Assembly (NCBI RefSeq): GCF_000931445.1
Contig: NZ_CP010849.1
Coordinates: 5,518,001-5,582,000, forward strand
DNA: 64,000 nt
Origin: Streptomyces cyaneogriseus subsp. noncyanogenus
GTDB taxonomy: Bacteria > Actinomycetota > Actinomycetes > Streptomycetales > Streptomycetaceae
Reading direction: 5' to 3'
The first letter of the stretch is position 1. Every line of letters begins with the position of its first letter. Shown here one piece after another: positions 36,144 to 45,260 of the stretch. The notes under the pieces were generated by a model. That model was given only the letters and a program-made list of their open reading frames with translations, was not told where the DNA came from and did not search any database. The position numbers and the translations under genes are program-made.

Positions 36144-36297
36144 CGGCTTTGTGAGACCCCTACAACAAGCGGGCCCCCTGAGCAGTCGAAATGGCTGCAT
36201 GCCGTTGTGGTTCTGTTCAGGGGTACCAGGAAAACCCGCCGGAGACTGTACGGAGTCGACGGCTCGCTTTCCGCCGTCCCCTTCGTATGGTCGCTAC

Positions 36298-37881
36298 ATG
36301 ACCGTTTTGGATGATGCGCCGAGCGAAGCGACGGACGCGCGCGGGCGAGTGGCCGAACTGCACGAGATCCGTGCGAAGGCTCTGGCGGGCCCCAGCGACA
36401 GAGCCACGCAGGCGCAGCACGCCAAGGGCAAGCTGACCGCGCGCGAGCGCATCGAGCTGCTCGTCGACCCGGGCTCCTTCCGCGAGGTCGAGCAGTTGCG
36501 CCGCCACCGGGCCACCGGTTTCGGCCTGGAGGCCAAGAAGCCGTACACCGACGGTGTGATCACCGGCTGGGGCACGGTGGAGGGCCGCACGGTCTTCGTC
36601 TACGCCCATGACTTCCGCATCTTCGGCGGCGCGCTGGGCGAGGCGCACGCCAAGAAGATCCACAAGATCATGGACATGGCCATCGCGGCCGGCGCCCCGC
36701 TGGTGTCCCTGAACGACGGCGCCGGCGCCCGCATCCAGGAGGGCGTGGTCGCACTCGCCGGATACGGCGGCATCTTCCAGCGCAACACCAAGGCGTCCGG
36801 CGTCATCCCGCAGATCAGCGTGATGCTGGGCCCGTGCGCGGGCGGCGCGGCCTACAGCCCCGCCCTGACCGACTTCGTCTTCATGGTCCGCGAGACCTCG
36901 CAGATGTTCATCACCGGCCCGGACGTCGTCAAGGCGGTCACCGGCGAGGAGATCACCCAGAACGGCCTGGGCGGCGCGGACGTGCACGCCGAGACCTCCG
37001 GCGTGTGCCACTTCGCCTACGACGACGAGGAGACCTGCATCGCCGAGGTGCGCTACCTCCTGTCGCTGCTGCCGCAGAACAACCGGGAGAACCCGCCGCG
37101 GGTGGAGTGCGCCGACCCGGTCGACCGCCGCTCGGAGGTGCTGCTCGACCTCGTCCCGGCGGACGGCAACCGGCCGTACGACATGACGAAGGTCATCGAG
37201 GAGATCGTCGACGACGGCGAGTACCTGGAGGTCCACGAGCGCTGGGCGCGCAACATCATCTGCGCCCTGGCCCGGCTGGACGGCCAGGTCGTCGGCATCA
37301 TCGCCAACCAGCCGCAGGTGCTGGCGGGCGTGCTGGACATCGAGGCCTCCGAGAAGGCCGCCCGGTTCGTCCAGATGTGCGACGCCTTCAACATCCCGAT
37401 CGTCACCCTCCTCGACGTCCCGGGCTTCCTGCCCGGCGTCGACCAGGAGCACGGCGGCATCATCCGCCACGGCGCGAAGCTGCTGTACGCCTACTGCAAC
37501 GCCACCGTGCCGCGGATCTCCCTGATCCTGCGCAAGGCGTACGGCGGCGCCTACATCGTCATGGACTCCCAGTCCATCGGCGCCGACCTCACCTACGCCT
37601 GGCCGACCAACGAGATCGCCGTGATGGGCGCGGAGGGCGCCGCCAATGTGATCTTCCGCCGGCAGATCGCCGAGGCCGCCGACCCCGAGGCCATGCGCCA
37701 GAAGATGGTCAAGGAGTACAAGTCGGAGCTGATGCACCCCTACTACGCGGCCGAGCGCGGCCTGGTCGACGACGTGATCGACCCCGCCGAGACCCGCGAG
37801 GTGCTGGTGAAGTCCCTGGCCATGCTCCAGACCAAGCACGCCGACCTGCCCTCCCGCAAGCACGGCAACCCGCCGCAGTAA
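36298..37881 (+). CDS. accB: Acyl-CoA carboxylase beta subunit (carboxyltransferase)
   Basis: 527 aa carboxyltransferase that moves CO2 from biotin to acetyl-/propionyl-CoA. N- and C-terminal crotonase-like halves with oxyanion-hole glycines (GPCAGGAAYSPALTDF; LRKAYGGAYIVMDSQSIGAD). TATGGT lies at -12 to -7 of the ATG, so leaderless expression is likely. Followed by the small epsilon subunit, as in S. coelicolor accB-accE; the biotinylated alpha subunit is encoded elsewhere. Confidence 0.95.
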   Translation: MTVLDDAPSEATDARGRVAELHEIRAKALAGPSDRATQAQHAKGKLTARERIELLVDPGSFREVEQLRRHRATGFGLEAKKPYTDGVITGWGTVEGRTVFVYAHDFRIFGGALGEAHAKKIHKIMDMAIAAGAPLVSLNDGAGARIQEGVVALAGYGGIFQRNTKASGVIPQISVMLGPCAGGAAYSPALTDFVFMVRETSQMFITGPDVVKAVTGEEITQNGLGGADVHAETSGVCHFAYDDEETCIAEVRYLLSLLPQNNRENPPRVECADPVDRRSEVLLDLVPADGNRPYDMTKVIEEIVDDGEYLEVHERWARNIICALARLDGQVVGIIANQPQVLAGVLDIEASEKAARFVQMCDAFNIPIVTLLDVPGFLPGVDQEHGGIIRHGAKLLYAYCNATVPRISLILRKAYGGAYIVMDSQSIGADLTYAWPTNEIAVMGAEGAANVIFRRQIAEAADPEAMRQKMVKEYKSELMHPYYAAERGLVDDVIDPAETREVLVKSLAMLQTKHADLPSRKHGNPPQ

Positions 37882-37938
37882 CCCCGCGGACCCGCCGCGG
37901 CAACCCCGCGGACCTCTCTCTCACGGAGACTGACGCCC

Positions 37939-38133
37939 ATGAACACCCCTGACATCCGCGTCGAGAAGGGCCACGCCGAGCCCGAGGAGGTCGCCGCGAT
38001 CACGGCCCTCCTGCTGGCCCGTGCCGCGGCCCGCCCCGCCGAGATCGCCCCGGTCCGCCCGAGCCGCGCCCGGGCCGCCTGGCGCCGCCTGGAGCGCGAG
38101 CGCGGCTTCCGGGCTCCGCACAGCTGGCGCTGA
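37939..38133 (+). CDS. accE: Acyl-CoA carboxylase epsilon subunit
   Basis: 64 aa. MNTPDIRVEKGHAEPEEVAA, then ALLLARAA and the C-terminal RARAAWRRLERERGFRAPHSW, typical of the actinobacterial epsilon subunit that stabilises and stimulates the carboxylase. ATG with ACGGAGACTG Shine-Dalgarno, 57 nt after accB, and co-transcribed with it. Confidence 0.92.
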   Translation: MNTPDIRVEKGHAEPEEVAAITALLLARAAARPAEIAPVRPSRARAAWRRLERERGFRAPHSWR

Positions 38134-38152
38134 GCCCCCTACCGCACAGCAG

Positions 38153-38184
38153 CAGCCCCGCACTCCTCCGGGAGTGCGGGGCTG
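38153..38184. terminator. Terminator between accE and conservon
   Basis: Perfect 14-bp inverted repeat CAGCCCCGCACTCC / GGAGTGCGGGGCTG with a TCCG loop, between convergent operons. Confidence 0.75.
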
Positions 38185-38353
38185 CCGTGCGTCGCGGGGG
38201 GCCGTCCGGACCGCCGGCCTACGGAGCCGGACACCGGCCGTCCGCCCGGCCCGGGCGGACGGGGGAGGCCGAGGGCTCGCCAAGGCCCGCGGCCCCCGTC
38301 CCTCCGGGAGGAGGAACGAGGGCCGCGAGAGAACGTGCCGCGCAGGGGGGCGC

Positions 38354-38935
38354 TCAGCGCAGTCGCGCCATCAGGGCGTGCTCCACGAGCGTGATCAGCG
38401 TCGACTTGGCGTCCGCGCGGTGGCGGGCGTCGGTGGTGATGATCGGCGTGTCGGGGCCGATCTGCAGGGCCTCGCGCACCTCGTCCGGCGAGTACGGCTG
38501 CTGGCCGTCGAAACCGTTGAGCGCGATGACGAAGGGCAGTCCGCTGTTCTCGAAGTAGTCGACGGCGGGGAAGCAGTCGGCGAGCCTCCTCGTGTCGACC
38601 AGGACCACCGCGCCGATGGCGCCGCGCACGAGGTCGTCCCACATGAACCAGAAGCGGTCCTGGCCGGGGGTGCCGAACAGGTACAGGATCAGGTCCTGGT
38701 CCAGGGTGATGCGGCCGAAGTCCATGGCGACCGTCGTGGTCGTCTTGTCCCCGGTGTGGGTGAGGTCGTCGATGCCCGCCGAAGCAGACGTCATGACGGC
38801 CTCCGTGCGCAGCGGGTTGATCTCCGAGACGGCGCCGACGAACGTGGTCTTGCCCACGCCGAAGCCGCCCGCCACCACGATCTTCGCGGAGGTGGTGGAG
38901 CGGGAAGGACCGCCGCTAGAGCTTGCGAAGTCCAC
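38354..38935 (-). CDS. cvnD2: Conservon GTPase CvnD (second conservon)
   Basis: 193 aa Ras/MglA-like small GTPase of the conservon type. P-loop GGFGVGKTTFVG, G3 LFGTPGQDRFWF (DxxG replaced by GTPGQ), G4-like ALNGFD. Overlaps cvnC by 20 nt. Last gene of a minus-strand cvnABCD unit. The protein is nearly identical to the CvnD of the neighbouring conservon, with a 228-bp DNA tract identical by eye. The number follows S. coelicolor cvn2 by position. Confidence 0.92.
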   Translation of the reverse strand: MDFASSSGGPSRSTTSAKIVVAGGFGVGKTTFVGAVSEINPLRTEAVMTSASAGIDDLTHTGDKTTTTVAMDFGRITLDQDLILYLFGTPGQDRFWFMWDDLVRGAIGAVVLVDTRRLADCFPAVDYFENSGLPFVIALNGFDGQQPYSPDEVREALQIGPDTPIITTDARHRADAKSTLITLVEHALMARLR

Positions 38936-39500
38936 TGAGCACCCTTTCGAGCAGTGTCACGTCTGGCTGGCCGCCGGCGTTCTCGTCGCCGCCGGGCTGA
39001 TGGATGGCGACCAGTCCCGCCTCCGCCAAGTCGGCGACGAGGATCCTGGCCACGCCGAGGGGGATCGTCAGCAGCGCCGAGATCTCGGCGACCGACTTGA
39101 TCTCTCGGCAGAGGTTGCAGATCCGCTGATGCTCGGGCAACTGGCCCTGCATCTGGTGCGGCTGCGCGGTGGTGTGCACCAGCGCCTCGATGGCGAGCTG
39201 GTAGCGCGGCCTGGTACGGCCGCCCGTCATGGCGTACGGACGCACCAGGGGGTTGTTCGACGCCCCGGAGGGCGCCGGCTCAGGGGTACGGCGCGGTGGC
39301 TGCACGGGCTGGATGCGCGGGGCCTGCGGCTGGTCGTACGGCTGGTCGTAGGGCGAAGGGCCGGGGACCGGCGGGACGTACGGCTGGCCGTGGTTCGGGA
39401 CGGAGGGGAAGTTGTACCGGTTCTGGGAACCGTCGCCGGGTCCCTGTGCAGGGCCGTACGACCAATTGCCCGACGACGAACCGCCTGGGGGTGTTGCCAC
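38916..39500 (-). CDS. cvnC2: Conservon DUF742 protein CvnC (second conservon)
   Basis: 194 aa. First 85 residues are Pro/Gln/Tyr-rich and disordered (YDQPYDQPQAP). DUF742 domain follows: LVRPYAMTGGRTRPRYQLAIE, LPEHQRICNLCREIKSVAEIS, PLGVARILVADLAEAGLVAI, which resembles a winged helix. GTG start with GGAGGAGAAA. In other conservons CvnC interacts with the membrane complex and GTPase. Confidence 0.92.
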   Translation of the reverse strand: MATPPGGSSSGNWSYGPAQGPGDGSQNRYNFPSVPNHGQPYVPPVPGPSPYDQPYDQPQAPRIQPVQPPRRTPEPAPSGASNNPLVRPYAMTGGRTRPRYQLAIEALVHTTAQPHQMQGQLPEHQRICNLCREIKSVAEISALLTIPLGVARILVADLAEAGLVAIHQPGGDENAGGQPDVTLLERVLSGLRKL

Positions 39501-39594
39501 TTTCTCCTCCTCCGACTGTGCCTGGCACCCATCATTGTGGAGCCGCGTCCCGAAACCTTACGGCCCCGGGACGCCAAAACGCACCGTCTGTCCT

Positions 39595-40017
39595 TTAGTT
39601 GAGAAGGCTCCCTTGGAGCTCCGCACGCAGATCCGGAGTCAGGACCGTTCCGGCGCGGTCCACGAGAAGGGCCATCTCGTACCCAATGAGGCCGATGTCC
39701 GCCTCCGGGTGCGCGAGTACCGCGAGCGAGGAACCGTCGGAGATGGACATGATGAAGAGAAATCCTCGCTCCATCTCCACAACCGTCTGGTTCACGTTGC
39801 CGCCTTCGAAGATGCGCGAGGCACCGGCGGTCAGCGAGGTCAGACCGGAGGCGACGGCCGCGAGCTGGTCGGCGCGGTCGCGCGGGAAGCCTTCGGACAT
39901 CGCCAGAAGGAGTCCGTCGGCGGAGACCACCACCGTGTGGGACACCCCCGGGGTGTTGTCCACGAAGTTGGTGATCAACCAGTTCAGGTTCTGTGCCGCC
40001 TGGCTCATCGGGCTCAC
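39595..40017 (-). CDS. cvnB2: Conservon roadblock/LC7 protein CvnB (second conservon)
   Basis: 140 aa roadblock/LC7 domain protein, the family that regulates small GTPases (MglB-like role). Core: NWLITNFVDNTPGVSHTVVV, SADGLLLAMSEGFPRDRADQ, ELQGSLLN C-terminus. GTG at 40017 chosen because AGGAG is 7 nt upstream; ATG 40008 is too far. Starts 1 nt after the cvnA stop. Confidence 0.93.
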   Translation of the reverse strand: MSPMSQAAQNLNWLITNFVDNTPGVSHTVVVSADGLLLAMSEGFPRDRADQLAAVASGLTSLTAGASRIFEGGNVNQTVVEMERGFLFIMSISDGSSLAVLAHPEADIGLIGYEMALLVDRAGTVLTPDLRAELQGSLLN

Positions 40018-40018
40018 A

Positions 40019-43000
40019 CTAACGCTCCTGGTTGTAGGTGCTGTCAGGACCGAAGCCCTGGCCGTTCGTTTCACTGCCTGCGTTGCGGCCTCGCTGGACG
40101 CCGCGCCGCAGGTTGCTCAGCCTGCCCCGGACGTCCTCCGGGGCTCGGGAGACCTGTGGGCCGCCCTGGGGGGTGGATTCGGCGGAGCCGTCGACCAGGT
40201 TGGCCTTGGGGATCCGCCGCGGCAGGCCGGAGGAGGTCACCCCGCCCGCCTTGGGCTTCCGGAGCTGAGCGGCCTGCTGCCAGCGTTCGTCGTTGGCCGA
40301 ACGCCAGTCGCGGTCACCGCTGTTCTCCGGGGCGGAAGCCGGCGCTTCCTGCTGCTCGGGCTGCGCCTCGCCCGGACCGCCCCCGGTGGAACCGCGGCGG
40401 GGAAGTCCGGCGTCGGTCAGCTCGTGCGCGGCGGAGGGAGCCGGTCCCGGACGGTCGAAGCCTACGTGGTCCGCCTCACCGGCGTCAGCGGCCTGCGCAG
40501 ATTCCGCTTCCGGGGCTTGTGCAGGGTACTGGGTCGGGTAGCCGTTCTGGTAGCCGTCCTGCTGGGGCCAGTCGTCCTGCCGGCGCCGCTGCTCGAAGGC
40601 GGTGAAGCCGTCCGTCGCGCCGGTGCCGGCCGCCGGGGACTCCTCCTGGTACGGCTCCGCGTACCCGGCGTCGGGGTAGCCGCCGCCGGACGGGAAGCCG
40701 TCCGTCTGCGGCCGGCCGGCGTCCGGCGCGAAGTACTGATCGCCGTACGTCTGGTGCTGCCCCGTGTCGTAGGGCGCCTGGTGCTGCCCGGTGTCGTACG
40801 GCGCCTGGTGCTGCCCGGTGTCATAGGGCGTCTGGTGCTGCCCCGTGTCGTAGGGCGTCTGGTGCTGTCCGGTGTCGTAGGCCGACTGCTGCTCGTCGTA
40901 CGCGCCCGGGTGCTGCTGCTGGAAGCCGCCCTGGCCGTCGCCGTAGCCGGGCTGCGGGTGCTGACCGGTGAACTGGTCGGGGTACGCGGCCGGTTCGGCG
41001 GACTCCTGGGCCTGCTGGGCCGGCTGCCCGTCCTGCTGGCCGTGCGACTGGGCCTCCAGGGCCGCGCGGCGCCCCTCGCGCAGCAGGGAACGGCCGACGG
41101 GGTCCAGCCCGCGCAGGCCGTCGGGGGCCTCGCTGTAGCGGCTGTCGTCGAAGCCGAGCTCCGCGGCCGTGCGCACCGGCGCCTGCGGGAGGTCGTCGCG
41201 CCGGACGTTCTGCTCCGGGATGATCTGCGAGACGGTGAACTCGTCGCGGTCGGCCTGCTGCTCGCCACCGCCGCCGTGCGTGATGGCGTCCGGCAGCATG
41301 ACCAGCGAGGTGGTGCCGGCCTGCTCGCCCGACGGACGGAGCTGGACGCGGATGCCGTGCCGGTCGGACAGACGGCCGACCACGAACAGGCCCATGCGCT
41401 GCGAGATCGCGGCGTCCACGGTGGGCGGGTTGGCCAGCTTGTGGTTGATGTCCGCGAAGTCCTCGGCGGTCAGGCCGATGCCCTTGTCGTGGATCTCGAC
41501 CATCACGCGGCCGTCGGGCAGCCGGGTCGCGGTGACGCGGACCTTGGTCTGCGGGGAGGAGAACGTGGTGGCGTTCTCCAGCAGCTCGGCCAGCAGGTGC
41601 ACGAGGTCGGTCACGGCACGGCCGTGGATCTCGCAGTCGGGCACGCCCGACAGCTCGATGCGCTCGTACTGCTCCACCTCGGAGGAGGCGGCGCGCAACA
41701 CGTCGACCAGCGGGACCGGCTGGTCCCAGCGGCGGCCCGGCTCCTCGCCGGCGAGGACGAGGAGGTTCTCGCCGTTGCGGCGCATACGGGTCGCGAGGTG
41801 GTCCAGCTTGAAGAGGTTCTCGAGCTGGTCGGGGTCGGCCTCGTTGTTCTCCAGGTCGGTGATCAGGGTGAGCTGGCCCTCGATCAGCGACTGGTTGCGG
41901 CGCGAGAGGTTGGTGAAGATCGCGTTGATGTTGCCGCGCAGCAGGGCCTGCTCCGAGGCGAGCCGCACCGCCTCGCGGTGGACCTGGTCGAAGGCGCGGG
42001 CGACTTCGCCGATCTCGTCGGTGGAGGTGATCGGGATCGGGGCGACGCGGGTGTCGACGCGGCCGGGGTCGGTGCGCGAGAGCTGGTCGACCAGCATCGG
42101 CAGGCGCTGCTCGGCGATGCCGAAGGCGGCGTTGCGGAGCTGGCGCATCGAGCGGCTCATCTGGCGGGCCACCATGCCGGCCAGGATGAACGCGGCGAGC
42201 AGGGCGATCACGACGATGGCGCCGGTGATGACCGCGTCGCGCTGGGCGTCGTCGGCGATGCCGGAGGCCTCGGTCACCGCGGCGTCGGACATGTCCGTCT
42301 CGATCGTGCGGTACGCGTCGAACTTGAGCGTGTTGACCGCCCACCAGTTCTCGGGGGTGATGCCCTGCTCGGCCAGGGCCGCGCGGGCGGCGGGGTCCGT
42401 GGAGGAGAGCTGGGCGAGCTCCGTGACCATCGTCGTCGGGTTCGACGGCGGCGCCACGTAGTCCGGGTCCTTGGCCTTGGCCTCCTTGGCCAGGGCCGCG
42501 CCGTCCGCCCGGACCTTCGCCTCGGCCTCCTCCAGCTTCTCGGCGTCCTCCTCGGTGCCACCGCCGAGGTACTCCTCCATGGCGATGCGCTCGAGGTAGG
42601 CGTACGAGGACAGCGCGACGCGCTGGCTGGCCAGGTGGCTGGGCTCGGGGCCCGGCTTGACCAGCAGCTGCATACCGATGGACCGTTCCAGCGACAGCGC
42701 CGCCTTGGTCAGCCCCATCGCGTAGACGGTACGGCCGTAGGAGGTGATGTTGCCGGTGCCCAGACCGAGCTCGTTGGCGAACTCCATCAGCGGGTGGGCG
42801 ATCTGGGTGTAGCCCTCCTGGGTCTCCACGCCCTTGAGCTTGGAGGTGTAGGCGGAGGCGCGCAGCATCTGGAGCTTGGGCTCCTGCTCCCGGAACAGCT
42901 TCAGGCGCCGCTCCAGGCCCGGCTTCTCCGGCATCTCCTGCGCCGCCCGGTCGAAGGCGTCGGCCGCCTTGTCGGTGGCCTTGCGGACCTTCACGACGCT

Positions 43001-43375
43001 CTCGTCGTCCTGGCCCTTGCCCTGGAGCAGCGGCGCCGCCGAGACGTCCCGCTCGTTGTAGAGGGCGTCGGCGTAGGCCAGCGAGGTCTGCACCAGACGC
43101 GCGGTCTTCTCGGCGTCCTCGGCCTCCTGCCAGGTGTCGATCGAGCTCTTCACCTGGAAGCCGCCCATGACCAGGCCGACCAGCACGGGGATCAGCAGGA
43201 TCGCGTTGAGCCGGGTCGTCACCCGCCAGTTGCGCGGGGAGAGGCGGCCGCCGCTCGGGGCGGGCGCGGCCGTCGGTTCCGGACCGGGCACGGGGGCGGG
43301 CGCCGCTGTGCGCGGCGGCGGGGTGAAGTTGCCCCGGGCCGTCGACGGCTCGGGACTGTTCTTGCTTCGCCTCAC
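40019..43375 (-). CDS. cvnA2: Conservon sensor histidine-kinase-like protein CvnA (second conservon)
   Basis: 1118 aa. Short Pro-rich N-terminus, TM1 at about 57-76, a large helical extracytoplasmic region of the nitrate/nitrite-sensing (NIT) type, TM2 at about 378-400, HAMP, a kinase-like helical region (LDHLATRMRRNGENLLVLAG) and a HATPase_c domain (ELLENATTFSSPQTKV; EIHDKGIGL; GLFVVGRLSDRHG). The C-terminal 380 residues are Gln/Pro/Gly-rich, with five YDTGQHQxP repeats. GTG at 43375 with AGAGGTTG upstream, like its paralogue. No response regulator is nearby. Confidence 0.9.
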   Translation of the reverse strand: MRRSKNSPEPSTARGNFTPPPRTAAPAPVPGPEPTAAPAPSGGRLSPRNWRVTTRLNAILLIPVLVGLVMGGFQVKSSIDTWQEAEDAEKTARLVQTSLAYADALYNERDVSAAPLLQGKGQDDESVVKVRKATDKAADAFDRAAQEMPEKPGLERRLKLFREQEPKLQMLRASAYTSKLKGVETQEGYTQIAHPLMEFANELGLGTGNITSYGRTVYAMGLTKAALSLERSIGMQLLVKPGPEPSHLASQRVALSSYAYLERIAMEEYLGGGTEEDAEKLEEAEAKVRADGAALAKEAKAKDPDYVAPPSNPTTMVTELAQLSSTDPAARAALAEQGITPENWWAVNTLKFDAYRTIETDMSDAAVTEASGIADDAQRDAVITGAIVVIALLAAFILAGMVARQMSRSMRQLRNAAFGIAEQRLPMLVDQLSRTDPGRVDTRVAPIPITSTDEIGEVARAFDQVHREAVRLASEQALLRGNINAIFTNLSRRNQSLIEGQLTLITDLENNEADPDQLENLFKLDHLATRMRRNGENLLVLAGEEPGRRWDQPVPLVDVLRAASSEVEQYERIELSGVPDCEIHGRAVTDLVHLLAELLENATTFSSPQTKVRVTATRLPDGRVMVEIHDKGIGLTAEDFADINHKLANPPTVDAAISQRMGLFVVGRLSDRHGIRVQLRPSGEQAGTTSLVMLPDAITHGGGGEQQADRDEFTVSQIIPEQNVRRDDLPQAPVRTAAELGFDDSRYSEAPDGLRGLDPVGRSLLREGRRAALEAQSHGQQDGQPAQQAQESAEPAAYPDQFTGQHPQPGYGDGQGGFQQQHPGAYDEQQSAYDTGQHQTPYDTGQHQTPYDTGQHQAPYDTGQHQAPYDTGQHQTYGDQYFAPDAGRPQTDGFPSGGGYPDAGYAEPYQEESPAAGTGATDGFTAFEQRRRQDDWPQQDGYQNGYPTQYPAQAPEAESAQAADAGEADHVGFDRPGPAPSAAHELTDAGLPRRGSTGGGPGEAQPEQQEAPASAPENSGDRDWRSANDERWQQAAQLRKPKAGGVTSSGLPRRIPKANLVDGSAESTPQGGPQVSRAPEDVRGRLSNLRRGVQRGRNAGSETNGQGFGPDSTYNQER
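40751..40885 (-). repeat. Five 27-bp tandem repeats in cvnA2
   Basis: Five consecutive 27-bp units (40751, 40778, 40805, 40832, 40859) coding the nonapeptide YDTGQHQ(T/A)P in the disordered C-terminal tail of CvnA. Differences between units are mostly silent. Such in-frame repeats can vary in copy number by slippage. Confidence 0.85.
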
Positions 43376-43771
43376 TCGACCAACAACCTCTCGGCGGTCG
43401 GCACCAACGTTGTGCCGCAGTGTCTCAGAGCCCGGTACGCCAACGAGTACGCAGTACGGCTGAGTACGTCTTTGACCAGGGGGCAGTTCAGGCATTCCAG
43501 CACGACGACCAGCGCTCTTCCAAACAGTGGAGCCGGGGGATTCCGTGCGGGATAAACGCCCGATAAAACGGTCATAAAGAGCGAGCCCCGTCAAAAGACG
43601 GGGCGTTCGTGAGCACAGTGAGACCGGATGTGCGCGACGCGTGGTTGTACCACCCGATTCCTCTGCCGAAACGTTATGAACCCCGAAGCCGACCGTGTCA
43701 AACGACACAGCCGGCCCCGGCGTCCTGACAACTGCCCCGGTCCGCTGCCGATTTGGCCGCCAGGCCCCGGT
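43376..43771 (-). other. Region between the two conservons
   Basis: 396 bp without a gene. Contains a hairpin GCCCCGTC-AAAA-GACGGGGC (43585-43604), which on the minus strand is followed by TCGCTCTTTATG and may end the first conservon transcript, and an inverted repeat GTGTC/GACAC (43695-43708). The promoter of the second conservon should also be here; AT-rich stretches at 43552-43580 are candidates. Confidence 0.45.
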
Positions 43772-44347
43772 CTAGCGCAGTCGCGCCATCAGAGCGTGCT
43801 CCACGAGCGTGATCAACGCGCTCTTCGCGTCGGCGCGGTGGCGGGCGTCGGTGGTGATGATCGGGGTGTCGGGGCCGATCTGCAGGGCCTCGCGCACCTC
43901 GTCCGGCGTGTGCGGCTGCTGGCCGTCGAAGCCGTTGAGCGCGATGACGAAGGGCAGTCCGCTGTTCTCGAAGTAGTCGACGGCGGGGAAGCAGTCGGCG
44001 AGCCTCCTCGTGTCGACCAGGACCACCGCGCCGATGGCGCCGCGCACGAGGTCGTCCCACATGAACCAGAAGCGGTCCTGGCCGGGGGTGCCGAACAGGT
44101 ACAGGATCAGGTCCTGGTCCAGGGTGATGCGGCCGAAGTCCATGGCGACCGTCGTGGTCTTCTTGTCCCCGGTGTGGGTGAGGTCGTCGATGCCCGCCGA
44201 GGCGGACGTCATGACGGCCTCCGTGCGCAGCGGGTCGATCTCCGAGACGGCGCCGACGAACGTGGTCTTGCCCACGCCGAAGCCGCCCGCCACCACGATC
44301 TTCGCGGAGGTGGTCGACCGGCCTCCGTCAGAGCTTGCGAAGTCCAC
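43772..44347 (-). CDS. cvnD1: Conservon GTPase CvnD (first conservon)
   Basis: 191 aa, same domain plan as the other copy: P-loop GGFGVGKTTFVG, FGTPGQDRFWFMW, ALNGFDGQQP. Differs from its paralogue only in scattered residues (for example the N-terminal 15 residues, IDPL/INPL, HTPDE/YSPDE, KSALI/KSTLI). Overlaps cvnC by 20 nt, as in the other conservon. Numbered after S. coelicolor cvn1. Confidence 0.92.
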   Translation of the reverse strand: MDFASSDGGRSTTSAKIVVAGGFGVGKTTFVGAVSEIDPLRTEAVMTSASAGIDDLTHTGDKKTTTVAMDFGRITLDQDLILYLFGTPGQDRFWFMWDDLVRGAIGAVVLVDTRRLADCFPAVDYFENSGLPFVIALNGFDGQQPHTPDEVREALQIGPDTPIITTDARHRADAKSALITLVEHALMARLR

Positions 44348-44726
44348 TGAGCACCCTTTCGAGCAGTGTCACGTCCGGCGCGCCGCCGGCGTTCTCGTCG
44401 CCGCCCGGCTGGTGGATGGCGACGAGTCCGGCCTCGGCGAGGTCGGCGACGAGGATCCTGGCCACACCCAGCGGCATGTTCAGCAGCGCCGACACCTCGG
44501 CGACCGACTTCACCTCGCGGCACAGGTGGCAGATGCGCTGGTGCTCCGGAAGGAGCCCCATGAGCGCTGCCGGGTCGGCCGTCGTGCTGATCAGCGCCTC
44601 GATGGCGAGCTGGTAGCGCGGCCGGGTCCGGCCGCCGGTCATCGCGTACGGACGTACCAGCGGCTGGTCGCCCTCGTCCTCGTACGGCTCCGCGTACGGA
44701 TCATGAGAGGCGGTGGGCGGGTTCAT
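44328..44726 (-). CDS. cvnC1: Conservon DUF742 protein CvnC (first conservon)
   Basis: 132 aa. Short acidic N-tail (MNPPTASHDPYAEPYEDEGD) and DUF742 core LVRPYAMTGGRTRPRYQLAIE through PLGVARILVADLAEAG to VTLLERVLSGLRKL. ATG at 44726 has GGAGG 4 nt upstream. It lacks the long Pro/Gln tail of its paralogue. Confidence 0.92.
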   Translation of the reverse strand: MNPPTASHDPYAEPYEDEGDQPLVRPYAMTGGRTRPRYQLAIEALISTTADPAALMGLLPEHQRICHLCREVKSVAEVSALLNMPLGVARILVADLAEAGLVAIHQPGGDENAGGAPDVTLLERVLSGLRKL

Positions 44727-44837
44727 GGATCCTCCGGGCGGGACAGCAAGTCGGTCAGTCAAGCCGTCTGACGGGGCCGGTGGGGGGATTGTGGCGGCCG
44801 GACGGTGATTTGGTGAGGTGGGTGGTGCCGGAACCTG

Positions 44838-45260
44838 TCAGTGGAGCAGACTGCCTTGTAGTTCGGCGCGCAGGTCGGGCGTGAGTACCGCCCCCGCGCG
44901 CTCCACGAGGAGCGTCATCTCGTAGCCGACGAGGCCGATGTCGCACTCCGAGTGGGCGAGCACGGCCAGCGACGAGCCGTCCGAGACGGACATGAGGAAG
45001 AGGAACCCGCGTTCCATCTCCACCACCGTCTGCGCCACGGGACCGCCCTCGAAGATCCGGGACGCCCCGGCCGTCAGCGAGGTCAGTCCGGAGGCGACGG
45101 CCGCGAGCTGGTCGGCGCGGTCGCGCGGGAAGCCTTCGGACATCGCCAGAAGGAGTCCGTCGGCGGAGACCACGACCGTGTGGGACACCCCGGGGGTGTT
45201 GTCCACGAAATTCGTGATCAACCAGTTCAGGTTCTGTGCCGCCTGGCTCATCGGGCTCAA
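44838..45260 (-). CDS. cvnB1: Conservon roadblock/LC7 protein CvnB (first conservon)
   Basis: 140 aa roadblock/LC7 protein, highly similar to the other CvnB; the N-terminal half is nearly identical. By position and Shine-Dalgarno (AGGAGCGTTAG, 7 nt) the start should be a TTG at 45260, matching the GTG at the same place in the paralogue; ATG 45251 is the alternative. It begins directly after the cvnA stop, so translational coupling is likely. Confidence 0.9.
   Translation of the reverse strand: MSPMSQAAQNLNWLITNFVDNTPGVSHTVVVSADGLLLAMSEGFPRDRADQLAAVASGLTSLTAGASRIFEGGPVAQTVVEMERGFLFLMSVSDGSSLAVLAHSECDIGLVGYEMTLLVERAGAVLTPDLRAELQGSLLH

Noticed and set aside
40751..40885. CRISPR array
   Set aside because: Units are contiguous without spacers and encode a repeated nonapeptide inside cvnA.
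39599..43555. 1318-aa + strand frame across cvnB2-cvnA2
   Set aside because: Mirror frame of cvnA (leucine/valine/arginine-rich low complexity); the minus-strand product has clear HAMP/HATPase features.
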